A stretch of 64,000 bases of DNA from positions 2,895,501 to 2,959,500 of the forward strand of contig NZ_JACHNB010000001.1 of the NCBI RefSeq assembly GCF_014205225.1, read 5' to 3'. The stretch is from Actinoplanes octamycinicus. GTDB taxonomy: Bacteria > Actinomycetota > Actinomycetes > Mycobacteriales > Micromonosporaceae. Positions within the stretch are counted from its first letter, which is position 1. Each line of letters starts with the position of its first letter. Below, piece after piece: positions 35,012 through 44,298 of this stretch. The position numbers and the translations under genes are program-made. The notes beneath the pieces were generated by a model, which was not told the DNA's origin, made no database searches, and saw only the letters and a list, made by a program, of their open reading frames with translations.

Positions 35012-36049
35012 GTGCCTTTTCAAGATCTGACAGCGGAATCCGAGAAATCAGCGTCCGACGAGGACGACACACGACTGTCCGATGACGACATAAAAATTTA
35101 CGAGTTCTTCACACGGCCGACCTGCTCGCTGGACGACTACTGTCGCGAGCACGGGGCCGCGGCCCGGCCGGACCGGGTCGCCCGGCTGATCCGGCTGGGG
35201 TTGCTCCGCGGTGATCTGCGCGACCCGGCGATCCTGCACGCGGCCAGTCCCGGCCTCGCGGCAGCCGATCTGGCCATGCCGATGGAGGAGCAGGCCCGGG
35301 GTCTCGCCGAGCAGTCCGAGCGGATCCGCCGGGAGTTCGTCTCGCTCACCCCGCTCTACGAGAAGGCGGCCGCCGCCGGCGCGGCGCTCTCCAGCACCGA
35401 GGTGCTCACCGACGTCCGGGAGATCCGGATCCGCCTCGCGCAGCTGACCAACCGGGTCCGGCACACCACGATCGCCGCCCATCCCAACCTGCCCGACCCG
35501 GAGGGCATGCGGGCCGGCCTGGAGCTCGACGAGCAGTTGCTGCGCCGCGGGGTGGAGGTGCGCGGCCTGTTCACCCACACGGTCCGCCGCTACCACGTGG
35601 CGGTCGAGCACCTGCGCGCCTTCGCCGCGCTGGGGGCCCAGGTGCGCACCACGTCGATGGTGCCGGCCCGGATGGTGGTCTTCGACAACGAGGTGGCGGT
35701 CATCCCGCGCAGCCACGAGGGCCAGGTCGGCGCGGCCATCCTGCACGAGCCGCCGGTGATCTCGTTCCTGGTCCGGTTGTTCGAGCACATGTGGGGCCGC
35801 TCGACCGAGCTGGTCGAGGACGAGGCGCAGACCGTGGTGGAGCAGATCGAGCTGGAGATCCTGCGCGAGCTGACCCAGGGGCGGACCGACGAGAGCGTGG
35901 CCCGGCGCCTCGGCATCTCGACCCGGACGCTGCGCCGTTACACCACGTCACTGTGCGACCGGCTGGGCGCCGGTTCCCGCTTCCAGCTCGCCGTGCAGGC
36001 GATGCGCGCCGGGCTGATCAGCGGCGCGCCGGAGCCGGTCGACGACTGA
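35012..36049 (+). CDS. LuxR/TrmB-like transcriptional regulator
   Basis: 345 residues, GTG start 7 bases after GGGGGG. Residues ~25-75 look like a TrmB-type winged helix (IKIYEFF...YCREHG); ~140-260 form an effector domain similar to phospholipase-D-like sensor regions (ELLRRGVEVRGLFTH, VVFDNEVAVIPR); the C-terminus is a LuxR-type helix-turn-helix (LRELTQGRTDESVARRLGISTRTLRRY). Such TrmB-PLD-LuxR regulators are common in actinomycetes. The adjacency to a secreted-type peptide suggests a peptide-sensing pair (inference). The first codons are AT-rich, unlike the rest of the gene. Confidence 0.87.
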   Translation: MPFQDLTAESEKSASDEDDTRLSDDDIKIYEFFTRPTCSLDDYCREHGAAARPDRVARLIRLGLLRGDLRDPAILHAASPGLAAADLAMPMEEQARGLAEQSERIRREFVSLTPLYEKAAAAGAALSSTEVLTDVREIRIRLAQLTNRVRHTTIAAHPNLPDPEGMRAGLELDEQLLRRGVEVRGLFTHTVRRYHVAVEHLRAFAALGAQVRTTSMVPARMVVFDNEVAVIPRSHEGQVGAAILHEPPVISFLVRLFEHMWGRSTELVEDEAQTVVEQIELEILRELTQGRTDESVARRLGISTRTLRRYTTSLCDRLGAGSRFQLAVQAMRAGLISGAPEPVDD

Positions 36050-36063
36050 TCCGCCGCGAGGAG

Positions 36064-36243
36064 CTAGTCCTCGACCGGCACGTCGTCCGGAGCGACCCAG
36101 TACGGCACCGCGGTCCCGTCCTCCCAGCGCGTCCGGATGTCACCGGTGGCCGGGTCGCCGGGCTCGGCGGGACGCGACGGATCGCCGTCGCGCTCCGGGG
36201 GCACGGCCTCGTCGCCGGGCTCCCGGTTGTTCGTCGCTCGCAT
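36064..36243 (-). CDS. 59-residue acidic protein with YWVAPDDV motif
   Basis: Start chosen at 36243 because AGGAGA lies 6 bases before this ATG; the frame is open further upstream but without a better site. Rich in D, E, P and R with no hydrophobic core, so probably unstructured. Its C-terminus PYWVAPDDVPVED matches the AYWLVTDDV segment of the 54-residue protein at 37030. Function unknown; it could be a precursor-like or partner peptide for the aspartokinase-like enzyme. Confidence 0.6.
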   Translation of the reverse strand: MRATNNREPGDEAVPPERDGDPSRPAEPGDPATGDIRTRWEDGTAVPYWVAPDDVPVED

Positions 36244-36357
36244 GTGTTTCTCCTGATGCCAGCCCGTGTCGAGGAAGGACGGCCGGACCAGCCCGGCCGT
36301 GGTGGAAGCGGACCGCAGCCCGTCCACCTTCTCCTTCAGATCCGCGAACCGTTCTGT

Positions 36358-36381
36358 TCGGACACTTTCTCGGACACTTTC
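36358..36381. promoter_or_regulatory. Two perfect tandem 12-bp repeats TCGGACACTTTC
   Basis: Back-to-back copies at 36358-36369 and 36370-36381, with a partial third (GCCGGACA) after them, in the gap between the divergent 59-residue gene and the MarR gene. The spacing near one helical turn suggests cooperative binding of a regulator, plausibly the MarR protein encoded next door. Confidence 0.65.
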
Positions 36382-36465
36382 GCCGGACAGTAGTCTCTCC
36401 TCGGCCATGCCGGATAGATACCCGGCACGCTGTCCGATCACGCCGCCCGGCGGATCCAGAAGGAC

Positions 36466-36891
36466 ATGACGAGCGGCGTACCCGCGGCGGACGAGCGGGG
36501 CTGGGCGGATCTCGCCGATCTGGTGCTGGCGCTCGGCCAGCGGGTCGGCGCCCGTGGGCATCCCGGGCTGACCGGCCCGGAGCGGGCGATCCTGCGCCAC
36601 CTGGCGCACCGGGCCCCGGCCACCCCCAGCCGGATCGCCGCGGCCACCGGCCTGCAGCGCGCCAACGTCTCCGCGGCCCTGGGCCGCCTGCAGGCCCGCG
36701 GGTTCATCCGGCGGCAGGCCGACCCGGCCGACGGTCGCGGCGTGACGGTCCGCCTCACCGGGCCCGGCCGGGCCGCCCACCAGCTGGTCCGCCGGGAGTG
36801 TGCCGGGCTGCTGGCCGCGGCCGCCGCCGACGACGCCACCGGGCTGGACGCCGCGCTCGGCCTGCTCGGCCGGCTCCGGGACGGCCTCTGA
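36466..36891 (+). CDS. MarR family transcriptional regulator
   Basis: 141 residues with a winged helix-turn-helix: TGPERAILRHLAHRAPATPSR, then the recognition helix TGLQRANVSAALGRLQARGF and the wing RQADPADGRGVTVRLT (residues ~35-105). MarR proteins bind short inverted or direct repeats near their own gene and respond to small molecules. It is divergent from the 59-residue gene and upstream of the 54-residue/aspartokinase-like pair. The ATG start lacks a strong ribosome binding site. Confidence 0.88.
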   Translation: MTSGVPAADERGWADLADLVLALGQRVGARGHPGLTGPERAILRHLAHRAPATPSRIAAATGLQRANVSAALGRLQARGFIRRQADPADGRGVTVRLTGPGRAAHQLVRRECAGLLAAAAADDATGLDAALGLLGRLRDGL

Positions 36892-37029
36892 CCCGGCCAC
36901 CGCCGAGCAGCCGCGCCGGCCGGTGACCAGCACCGGCGACCGCGCTGTCCGGTTGGCCGGCCCGCCGGGATCTGCATCGATGTGCCGTCGTGGCGCAAGC
37001 ACCGGCAGGAGAACCGGAAGGGAACGCAG

Positions 37030-37194
37030 ATGACGACTCGTCAGGAATCCCGCAAGATCTCGGCCACCGCGCACCCGGACCCGCAGGACCCGCGCCGGGT
37101 GGCGTACTGGCTGGTCACCGACGACGTGCGGATCGGCGCCGCGCGCAACGGCATCCAGGTCGCCGAGGAACTGCACGACCGGGGCACGCTGTGA
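37030..37194 (+). CDS. 54-residue protein with AYWLVTDDV motif, coupled to aspartokinase-like gene
   Basis: ATG preceded by GGAAGGGAA; the stop TGA overlaps the next gene's GTG (GTGA). Polar N-terminus then RRVAYWLVTDDVRIGAARNG and EELHDRGTL. The YW-x3-DDV block recurs in the 59-residue protein on the other strand at 36064, so the two are probably paralogues. Translational coupling to a small amino-acid kinase suggests they act together. No family recognised. Confidence 0.65.
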   Translation: MTTRQESRKISATAHPDPQDPRRVAYWLVTDDVRIGAARNGIQVAEELHDRGTL

Positions 37195-38279
37195 GCCGGG
37201 TGTCGGTGCTCAAGTTCGCGGCCGGCACGTTCGCCCGGCCGGAGGCGTACCGGGAGATCGCCGGGGTGCTGACCCGGCGGGTCGACGCCGGGGACAAGGT
37301 GGCCGTGGTGGTCGGCGCCCGGCCGGGGGAGACCGAACGGCTGCGCGACGACGCCTACGCGGTGGACCCGGCGCCGGGCGCCGCCGCGCTGGACGGGCTG
37401 GTGCAGCACGCCGGCACGGTCAGCGCCGCCCTGCTGCGCGTCGCCTGCGAACGACGTGGCCTGTTCGCCACCGTGCTGGCCGGGCGGGGCACCGGGTTCG
37501 TCAGCGACTCCACCTTCGGCAACGCCCGGCTGCTCGGTTACGGCGGCCGGGAGATGAGCGCGGCGCTGGCCCGCTACGACGTGATCGTGGTGGCCGGCGG
37601 CCAGGCCACCGACGTCACCGGGCGGCCCACCTACCTGGGCGAGCACACCGCCGACCTGTCCGCGGTGGCGGTGGCCGTCGGGCTCGGCGCGGACCGGGTG
37701 GAGATCTGCTCGGACGTGCCGGGTGTCTACGACGCCGACCCGAACCTGCTGGCCGGGGCCCGGCCGCTGGCGGCGCTGGACTACGACAGCGCCCTGCGGC
37801 TCGCCTCGCTGGGCGCCCGGGTGCTGCATCCGCGGGCGGTCCGGCTGGCCCGTGCCCGCGGCGTGACCATCGAGTGCCGGCTGAACCGGGAGCCGTACCC
37901 GGTGGGCACCACGATCGGCGCGGGCGGGTCGCTGCCCTACGCGGTCGTGGTGGCCGGCGACGCGGTGGTGGTGCGCTGCCCCGACCCGGACGCGCTGACC
38001 CGGGCCGCCGACGCGCTCACCGCCCGCGGCGTCGAGCCGCTGCTGCTGCCGCACGACCTGGTCGTGGCCGTGCCGGGCGGCGCGACCGGCGTCGCCCCGA
38101 TCCTCGCCGCGGCCGGGGCGCCCGGCCGGGTGACCGGCGAGAAGCTGCTCTCGGTGATCCGCGACGGCCAGGTGGTCACCACCGTCGAGCCGGCTCTGGA
38201 AGCCGCGGTCCGCCGCGGTCAGCAGCTGCTCGACGCGCGCCCGGCCACCCTCGCGGAGCCGCTGCTGGTCGCCGCCTGA
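37191..38279 (+). CDS. Aspartokinase-like amino acid kinase
   Basis: 362 residues from the GTG that overlaps the preceding stop. Amino-acid-kinase fold motifs are visible: VLKFAAGTFARPEAY at the N-terminus (in place of the canonical VxKFGGTS), VVAGGQATDVTGRPTYLG, ADRVEICSDVPGVYDADP and GARVLHPRAVRLA, followed by a short C-terminal region that resembles a single ACT-like domain. It is shorter than housekeeping aspartokinases (~420) and the first glycine loop is altered, so it is likely a specialised paralogue supplying a phosphorylated amino acid or acting with the small proteins nearby. Confidence 0.83.
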   Translation: MSRVSVLKFAAGTFARPEAYREIAGVLTRRVDAGDKVAVVVGARPGETERLRDDAYAVDPAPGAAALDGLVQHAGTVSAALLRVACERRGLFATVLAGRGTGFVSDSTFGNARLLGYGGREMSAALARYDVIVVAGGQATDVTGRPTYLGEHTADLSAVAVAVGLGADRVEICSDVPGVYDADPNLLAGARPLAALDYDSALRLASLGARVLHPRAVRLARARGVTIECRLNREPYPVGTTIGAGGSLPYAVVVAGDAVVVRCPDPDALTRAADALTARGVEPLLLPHDLVVAVPGGATGVAPILAAAGAPGRVTGEKLLSVIRDGQVVTTVEPALEAAVRRGQQLLDARPATLAEPLLVAA

Positions 38280-38308
38280 CGGTCCGGCCGGCACGCGTCT
38301 CCCTGAAG

Positions 38309-38384
38309 AACCGGTTTCCGGTACGCCCTCAGCACCACCCCGCCCGTCGCGGCGGAGCGGAGGGCGTACCGGAAACCGGTTTTT
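38309..38384 (+). terminator. Terminator after the aspartokinase-like gene
   Basis: Perfect 22-bp inverted repeat (left begins AACCGGTTTCCGGTACG at 38309, right ends CCGGAAACCGGTT at 38381) with a 29-nt loop and a short T-run TTTTT. It contains the motif TTCCGGTACG that also starts the long palindrome at 41622 and the repeat tract near 60593. Confidence 0.85.
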
Positions 38385-38524
38385 GGTCTGGGGTGTTGTC
38401 GGGGTTACCGATCGTGAACGAGCCCGCGATTCTGGTGAGGGTCCCGGAACGCATGATGAGCTTGCGGTCACCGTGAGTGATGTGATGACTTGTACTGTGA
38501 CAGCGGTCATGCGGGACGTTAAGC

Positions 38525-38536
38525 TACTCGCGAGTA
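38525..38536. promoter_or_regulatory. Palindrome TACTCGCGAGTA upstream of pntA
   Basis: Perfect 12-bp palindrome about 110 bp before the pntA start, typical of a TetR-family operator; no regulator gene for it is visible nearby. The rest of the 38385-38646 gap has lower GC content, as expected for a promoter region, and no gene. Confidence 0.45.
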
Positions 38537-38646
38537 ACAAGCTCATTCCTTGAACGCGTTCATGGTCGGCATACGTGGAGACACTCACCTTCACGTTTTC
38601 CGCCGTAGGTCCGGCAACGTCGCTAGAACTGCACGGGAGTCGATTG

Positions 38647-40176
38647 ATGATCATTGGTGTTCTCGGGGAGTCCCGCCCCGGTGAGACTCGGGTGGCGGCG
38701 ACACCCGCGACCGTGGGCCAGTTGCTCAAGCTCGGATATGAGGTCGTGGTGGAGCCCGGGGCGGGGCGGCGGTCGTCGTTCGCCGACGAGGCCTACGCCG
38801 AGGCCGGCGCGACGCTCGGCGATCCCTACCAGGCCGACATCCTCTTCACGATCAACGCGCCGGAGCCGGCCCGGCTGGACCGGCTGCGGCCAGGGGCGAC
38901 GCTGATCGGCGTCTTCAACCCGCGGCTCGACGAGGACCTGGTCCGCGAGTTCGCCCGGCGGCCGATCACCGTGCTGTCGATGGACGCGGTGCCGCGGATC
39001 TCCCGGGCGCAGTCGCTGGACGTGCTCTCCTCGATGGCGAACATCGCCGGTTACCGCGCGGTGATCGAGGCGGCGCACGCGTTCGGGCGGTTCTTCACCG
39101 GCCAGGTGACCGCGGCCGGCAAGGTTCCGCCGGCGAAGGTGCTGGTGGCCGGCGTCGGCGTGGCCGGGCTCGCGGCGATCGGCGCGGCCGGCAGCCTGGG
39201 CGCGATCGTCCGGGCCACCGACCCCCGGCCCGAGGTGGCCGACCAGGTCAAGTCGCTCGGCGGGGAGTACCTCGCGGTGCAGGCGGCGGACGTCGAGGTC
39301 TCCTCGACCGGGTACGCCAAGGAGATGTCCGACGACTACAACGAGCGGGCCGCCCGGCTCTACGCCGAGCAGTGCACCGACGTGGACATCGTGATCACCA
39401 CCGCGCTGATCCCCGGCCGGCCGGCTCCCCGGCTGATCACCGAGCGGATGGTGGCCAGCATGAAACCGGGCAGCGTGATCGTCGACATGGCCGCCGCCAA
39501 CGGCGGGAACGTCGAAGGCACCGTCCCCGGCGAGGCGGTCACCACCGCGAACGGCGTGACCATCATCGGGTACACCGACCTGGCCGGCCGGCTGCCCGCG
39601 CAGGCGTCCCAGCTCTACGGCACCAACCTGGTGAACCTGATGAAGCTGATGACGCCGGAACGCGACGGCACCCTGGTGCTCGACTTCGAGGACACCGTGC
39701 AGCGCTCGATCACCGTCGTCCGCGACGGCGAACTGACCTGGCCGCCGCCTCCCGTGGCGGTCTCGGCGGCCCCGGCTCCGGCCCCGGCGGCTCCCGCGGC
39801 GGTGGCCGCGCCGAAGGCTTCGTCGTCCGCGGCGCCGCGCCGGGACCTGGTGTTCGTCGGCGCCGGCGCGGCCGTGCTGTTCGTGCTGGCGGCGCTCGCG
39901 CCGCCGACGCTGCGCGGCCACCTCACGGTCTTCGCGCTGGCCATCGTGATCGGTTACTACGTCATCGGGCACGTGCACCACGCGCTGCACACGCCGCTGA
40001 TGTCGGTGACCAACGCGATCTCCGGGATCATCGTGGTCGGCGCGCTGCTCCAGCTCGGGCACGGCGGCCCGGTGGTGACCGCGCTGTCGTTCATCGCCAT
40101 CCTGCTGGCCAGCATCAACGTCTTCGGTGGCTTCGCGGTGACCCGCCGCATGCTCGCCATGTTCACCAGGAGCTGA
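38647..40176 (+). CDS. pntA: NAD(P) transhydrogenase alpha subunit
   Basis: 509 residues, the size of E. coli PntA; start at the ATG beginning [17 protein letters not shown], the conserved N-terminus, though the frame is open upstream. NAD-binding domain I shows [22 protein letters not shown] (~170-190) and [14 protein letters not shown]; after a Pro/Ala linker (~375-400) three or four membrane segments form part of the proton channel ([18 protein letters not shown]). Couples proton flow to hydride transfer from NADH to NADP, supplying NADPH, which the reductive synthase upstream also uses. Operon with pntB, 4 bp apart. Confidence 0.97.
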   Translation: MIIGVLGESRPGETRVAATPATVGQLLKLGYEVVVEPGAGRRSSFADEAYAEAGATLGDPYQADILFTINAPEPARLDRLRPGATLIGVFNPRLDEDLVREFARRPITVLSMDAVPRISRAQSLDVLSSMANIAGYRAVIEAAHAFGRFFTGQVTAAGKVPPAKVLVAGVGVAGLAAIGAAGSLGAIVRATDPRPEVADQVKSLGGEYLAVQAADVEVSSTGYAKEMSDDYNERAARLYAEQCTDVDIVITTALIPGRPAPRLITERMVASMKPGSVIVDMAAANGGNVEGTVPGEAVTTANGVTIIGYTDLAGRLPAQASQLYGTNLVNLMKLMTPERDGTLVLDFEDTVQRSITVVRDGELTWPPPPVAVSAAPAPAPAAPAAVAAPKASSSAAPRRDLVFVGAGAAVLFVLAALAPPTLRGHLTVFALAIVIGYYVIGHVHHALHTPLMSVTNAISGIIVVGALLQLGHGGPVVTALSFIAILLASINVFGGFAVTRRMLAMFTRS

Positions 40177-40180
40177 CCGG

Positions 40181-41599
40181 ATGACCATCGAAACCGCGGC
40201 CCAGGCGGCGTATCTCGTCGCGGCCCTGCTCTTCATCCTGGCGCTGGCCGGCCTGTCCCGGCACGAGAGCGCCCGGTTCGGCAACCTCTTCGGCATCCTC
40301 GGCATGGCGCTGGCGCTGGTCGCGACCGTGGCGCTGGCCGTGGTCGGCGACCTGAGCGGCACCGGCCTGGCCCTGCTGCTGGTGGCCACCGGCATCGGCG
40401 CCACGATCGGCCTGTACCGGGCCGGCAAGGTCGAGATGACCGGGATGCCGGAACTCATCGCGCTGCTGCACAGCTTCGTCGGCCTGGCCGCGGTGCTGGT
40501 CGGCTGGAACGGATACCTGCACGTCGAGGCCGACCCGGACGGCGCCGAGGCGACCGCGCTGGCCGCCGGAAAACTGCTCGGGATCCACAGCGCCGAGGTG
40601 TTCATCGGGGTGTTCATCGGCGCGGTCACCTTCACCGGGTCGATCGTCGCCTTCCTCAAACTGTCCGCCCGGATGAAGTCGCGGCCGCTGATGCTGCCCG
40701 GCAAGAACCTGCTCAACGTGGGCGCGCTGGTCGCCTTCGGGGCGCTGACCGTCTGGTTCGTGATCGACCCGTCGCTGTGGCTGCTGATCGCGGTGACCGG
40801 GATCGCGCTGCTGCTCGGCTGGCACCTGGTCGCCTCGATCGGCGGCGGCGACATGCCGGTCGTGGTGTCCATGCTGAACAGTTACTCCGGGTGGGCGGCG
40901 GCGGCCTCCGGCTTCCTGCTCTCCAACGACCTGCTGATCGTGACCGGGGCGCTGGTCGGGTCGTCCGGCGCCTACCTGTCGTACATCATGTGCAAGGCGA
41001 TGAACCGGTCGTTCCTGTCGGTGATCGCCGGCGGTTTCGGCATCGAGGCCGGCCCGTCCGACGACACCGACTACGGCGAACACCGGGAGGTGCAGGCGGA
41101 CGAGGTCGCCAAGATGCTCGCCACCGCCGAATCGGTGATCATCACGCCGGGCTACGGGATGGCTGTCGCCCAGGCGCAGTACGGCGTCGCCGAGCTCACC
41201 CGCAAGCTCCGGGACAAGGGCGTCGACGTCCGGTTCGGCATCCACCCGGTCGCCGGCCGGCTGCCCGGGCACATGAACGTGCTGCTCGCCGAGGCGAAGG
41301 TGCCGTACGACGTGGTCCTGGAGATGGACGAGATCAACGACGACTTCGCCCGGACCGCGGTGGTGCTGGTGATCGGCGCCAACGACACGGTCAACCCGGC
41401 GGCCACCGAGGACCCGGCCAGCCCGATCGCCGGCATGCCGGTGCTGAAGGTCTGGGAGGCCGGCGAGGTGATCATCTTCAAGCGGTCGATGGCGTCCGGC
41501 TACGCCGGCGTGCAGAACCCGCTCTTCTTCCGGGAGAACAGCGCGATGCTCTTCGGCGACGCCAAGGAGCGGGTGAACGACATCCTGCGCTCCTTCTGA
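40181..41599 (+). CDS. pntB: NAD(P) transhydrogenase beta subunit
   Basis: 472 residues. About nine membrane segments (~1-260) are followed by the NADP-binding domain III with the signature [21 protein letters not shown] and [24 protein letters not shown], ending in [16 protein letters not shown]. Complete by comparison with E. coli PntB (462). Forms the membrane heterotetramer with PntA. Confidence 0.97.
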   Translation: MTIETAAQAAYLVAALLFILALAGLSRHESARFGNLFGILGMALALVATVALAVVGDLSGTGLALLLVATGIGATIGLYRAGKVEMTGMPELIALLHSFVGLAAVLVGWNGYLHVEADPDGAEATALAAGKLLGIHSAEVFIGVFIGAVTFTGSIVAFLKLSARMKSRPLMLPGKNLLNVGALVAFGALTVWFVIDPSLWLLIAVTGIALLLGWHLVASIGGGDMPVVVSMLNSYSGWAAAASGFLLSNDLLIVTGALVGSSGAYLSYIMCKAMNRSFLSVIAGGFGIEAGPSDDTDYGEHREVQADEVAKMLATAESVIITPGYGMAVAQAQYGVAELTRKLRDKGVDVRFGIHPVAGRLPGHMNVLLAEAKVPYDVVLEMDEINDDFARTAVVLVIGANDTVNPAATEDPASPIAGMPVLKVWEAGEVIIFKRSMASGYAGVQNPLFFRENSAMLFGDAKERVNDILRSF

Positions 41600-41621
41600 C
41601 CACCATCCCCACGGATCATTC

Positions 41622-41858
41622 TTCGGTACGACTCCGGCTCCCGTGGTGGTCGGCTCGCGAGGCCCGGCCCCCACCGGGCCGCCACGCGGCTCGTGCGGGC
41701 TCGCTGTCCCTTCCGGGTGCACCCGGGCCGCGTTCCGGAATCCGCTGACACCCGGCCGGATTCCGGAACGCGCAGCGGACCCGCACGAGCCGCGCAGCGG
41801 TCGTGCGGGAGGCGGGCCTCGCGAGCCGGCTGCCACGGGAGCCGGAGTCGTACCGGAA
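41622..41858. repeat. 237-bp imperfect palindrome after pntB
   Basis: Outer arms of about 45 bp starting TTCGGTACGACTCCGGCTCC and its near-perfect reverse complement ending at 41858; an inner perfect 15-bp pair GCGTTCCGGAATCCG (41730-41744) and CGGATTCCGGAACGC (41757-41771) surrounds a 12-nt loop; middle segments pair as well (CGGCTCGTGCGGG with CCCGCACGAGCCG). The whole gap folds into one long hairpin. It may terminate pntAB transcription or be a palindromic mobile element. No gene in this 336-bp gap. Confidence 0.85.
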
Positions 41859-41935
41859 AAGGAACCGGAAACGGGCGAGTGACGCCGCGGCAGCGAGGAT
41901 GGTTCGCGGCCGCGCGGACCGGTAGCGTGCCGGGC

Positions 41936-42991
41936 ATGCAGCCCGTGACCAAGCTGGAGCGCCGGGTGGTGAAGGCTGCCGAGGAGGCCCTGGCGCGGCA
42001 GCGTTACGTGAGCCCGCTGGATGTGCTGACCGGGATGGGGTGGGTGCCGGGCGGGCGGGTGACGGACTGGCGGCAGGGACGGGCGGCATGCCTGGAGGCG
42101 GTCGCGGCGGTGTCACCCGATCGGCTGGCCGACGCGCTGGAGGTCTTCCATCGGTGGGTGGCGAGCCAGGGCCTGGTGTCCAGCGAGGTGGATCACCTGG
42201 CGGCCACCCGGGACCGGCGGGTGTTGCGGTTCACCGAGGCCGGTGATCCGGCGGTGGAGTCGGCGTACCGGACGCACTGGACGGCGGCCGACCTGCCGGA
42301 GCGGCAGCGGGAGCGGATCACCACCCGGCAGAGCAAGCCGCCGGACCTGGTGGTGGTGCTGCCCCTGAAGGACTTCGTCTGCGCCGGCTGCGGCACCACC
42401 GGCGGCGACATGCTGATCATGGAAGACGCCGGGCCGATCTGTCTCGTCTGCGCGGACTTCGATCACCTGCTGTTCCTGCCGGCCGGCGACGCGACGCTGA
42501 CCCGGCGGGCGAAAAAGGCCAGCCGGCTCTCCGCGGTGGTGGTGCGGTTCAGTCGTACCCGTAAGCGGTATGAACGGCAGGGGCTGCTGGTCGAGCAGGC
42601 CGCGGTGGAGCAGGCCGAGCAGCAGTGCCTGTCCGACGAGGAGGCCCGGGCCCGGCGCCGGGAGCGGGACCGGGAGCGGCGTGAGGCGGCCGACGAGGTG
42701 TTCCAGCAGAAGCTGGCCGAGGAGATCGGCCGGCTGTTCCCGGGCTGTCCGCCGGCCCGGGCGGCGGCGATCGGCCGGCACGCCGGCGCCCGGAGCAGTG
42801 GCCGGGTCGGCCGCAGCGCCGCCGGCCAGGCGCTCGATCCGGACGCGGTGACCCGGGCCGTGGTGGCCTCGGTGCGGCACGAGGACACGCCGTACGACGA
42901 GCTGCTGATGGCCGGGGTGCCCCGCGAGGAGGCCCGGGCCCGGATCCGCCACGACATCGACGTGGTCCTCGACCGCTGGCGAGCGGGATAG
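41936..42991 (+). CDS. DUF2293 domain protein
   Basis: 351 residues from the ATG at 41936 (MQPVTKLERRVVKAAEEAL); upstream the frame is open but runs into the palindrome. Central CAGCGTTGGDMLIM...CLVC zinc-ribbon-like cysteines (~142-175), a highly charged helix (~210-265), then the C-terminal DUF2293 region beginning LFPGCPPARAAAIGRHA. Function unproven; the family is linked to nucleic-acid-binding roles by its basic character (inference). Confidence 0.85.
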   Translation: MQPVTKLERRVVKAAEEALARQRYVSPLDVLTGMGWVPGGRVTDWRQGRAACLEAVAAVSPDRLADALEVFHRWVASQGLVSSEVDHLAATRDRRVLRFTEAGDPAVESAYRTHWTAADLPERQRERITTRQSKPPDLVVVLPLKDFVCAGCGTTGGDMLIMEDAGPICLVCADFDHLLFLPAGDATLTRRAKKASRLSAVVVRFSRTRKRYERQGLLVEQAAVEQAEQQCLSDEEARARRRERDRERREAADEVFQQKLAEEIGRLFPGCPPARAAAIGRHAGARSSGRVGRSAAGQALDPDAVTRAVVASVRHEDTPYDELLMAGVPREEARARIRHDIDVVLDRWRAG

Positions 42992-43025
42992 ATAACGATC
43001 TCTCAGTTCGGACAGAATCGCGGCC

Positions 43026-44243
43026 ATGAGCGATCACGCCGCGACAGTGCGCGACTACGACCTGTTCACCCCCGAGGCGATGACCGACCCGGACGGCTTC
43101 CTGCACCGGGTGCGTGCCGAGAGCCCGCTCGCCTGGCTGCCCCAGCTCGACGCCTACCTGCTCACCCGGTACGCCGACGTCAACGCCGCGCTCCGGGACA
43201 AGCGGATGGACAGCGCCAACATGGCCCGCGTCCTGCAGCGCCTGACCCCCGCCGAGCAGGAGGAGCTGGCCCCGGTCCGGCGCTCCATCGAGATGTGGAT
43301 GGGGCACACCGTCCCGGCCGACCACGTCCGCTTCCAGCAGCTGCTCAAGCGGTACTTCACCCCGGCCATGGTGGACCGGCTGCGCCCCCGGGTCCGCGAG
43401 TTCACCCACGAGCTGCTCGACGCGGTCGCCCCGAAGGGCCGGATGGACGTGGTCCGCGACCTGGCCTACCCCCTCCCGGCGAACGTGATCGCCGAGCTGC
43501 TCGGCATGCCGGTCAGTGACCGCGAGCAGCTGCAGGCGTGGTCCCGCGACATCGTCCCGGTCTTCGGCAACGGTGACGTGCAGCAGCTCCGGGCGGCCCA
43601 GCGCAGCATGCTGGAGATGCACGACTACCTGCGGGTCATCGCGGCGGACCGGCGCCGGGAGCCGCGCGAGGACGTGCTCAGCATGTTCGTCGCCGCCGAG
43701 GCCGAGGGCATCGTCACCGAGGACGAGGCGGTCGCCAACTGCGTGCTGCTGCTCTTCGCCGGCCACGAGACCACCGCGAACCTGATCGCGAACGGGCTGG
43801 TGCTGCTCTTCGACCACCCGGACCAGCTGGCCGAGCTGCGGGCCGACCCGGACCTGACCCCGCGCGCCGTCGAGGAGATGCTGCGCTGCGACGGCCCGGC
43901 CGGGGTGATCGGCCGGGTCGCCACCGAGCCGGTCCAGCTGGCCGGGCACACCGTGCCGGCCGGGAAACACATCTACCTGGCGCTGATGGCGGCGAACCGG
44001 GACCCGGCCGTCTTCCCCGACCCGGACGTCTTCGACATCACCCGGGAACGCAACCGGCACCTCAGCTTCGGGATGGGCACCTACTACTGCCTGGGCGCGG
44101 CGCTGGCCCGGATGGAGACCGACGAGTGCCTGCGGATCCTGCTCGACCGGTGCCCCGGCCTGCGGCCCGACTACGAGGTGCCGGACTGGCAGCCGAGCAT
44201 GCCGATCGGCCACCGGCTGGCCTCCCTCCCGGTCACCTTCTAG
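43026..44243 (+). CDS. Cytochrome P450
   Basis: 405-residue soluble bacterial P450. Motifs: I-helix FAGHETTANL (~245-254), E-x-x-R region EEMLRCDGP, and the haem-binding loop SFGMGTYYCLGAALARME with ligand C355. The usual histidine two residues before the cysteine (GxHxCxG) is tyrosine here. It most resembles CYP107-like macrolide or small-molecule hydroxylases. It is a single gene; no ferredoxin gene adjoins it. Confidence 0.95.
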   Translation: MSDHAATVRDYDLFTPEAMTDPDGFLHRVRAESPLAWLPQLDAYLLTRYADVNAALRDKRMDSANMARVLQRLTPAEQEELAPVRRSIEMWMGHTVPADHVRFQQLLKRYFTPAMVDRLRPRVREFTHELLDAVAPKGRMDVVRDLAYPLPANVIAELLGMPVSDREQLQAWSRDIVPVFGNGDVQQLRAAQRSMLEMHDYLRVIAADRRREPREDVLSMFVAAEAEGIVTEDEAVANCVLLLFAGHETTANLIANGLVLLFDHPDQLAELRADPDLTPRAVEEMLRCDGPAGVIGRVATEPVQLAGHTVPAGKHIYLALMAANRDPAVFPDPDVFDITRERNRHLSFGMGTYYCLGAALARMETDECLRILLDRCPGLRPDYEVPDWQPSMPIGHRLASLPVTF

Positions 44244-44298
44244 CCCGGCCGGTCGCCTTCCGGCCGGGCCGGTTGCCGTGGGTCGGCATCATGGGCGG

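Noticed and set aside
36244..36411. N-terminal extension of the 59-residue minus-strand protein up to an ATG near 36410
   Set aside because: The ATG at 36243 has an AGGAGA at good distance; the extension would cover the 12-bp operator-like repeats.
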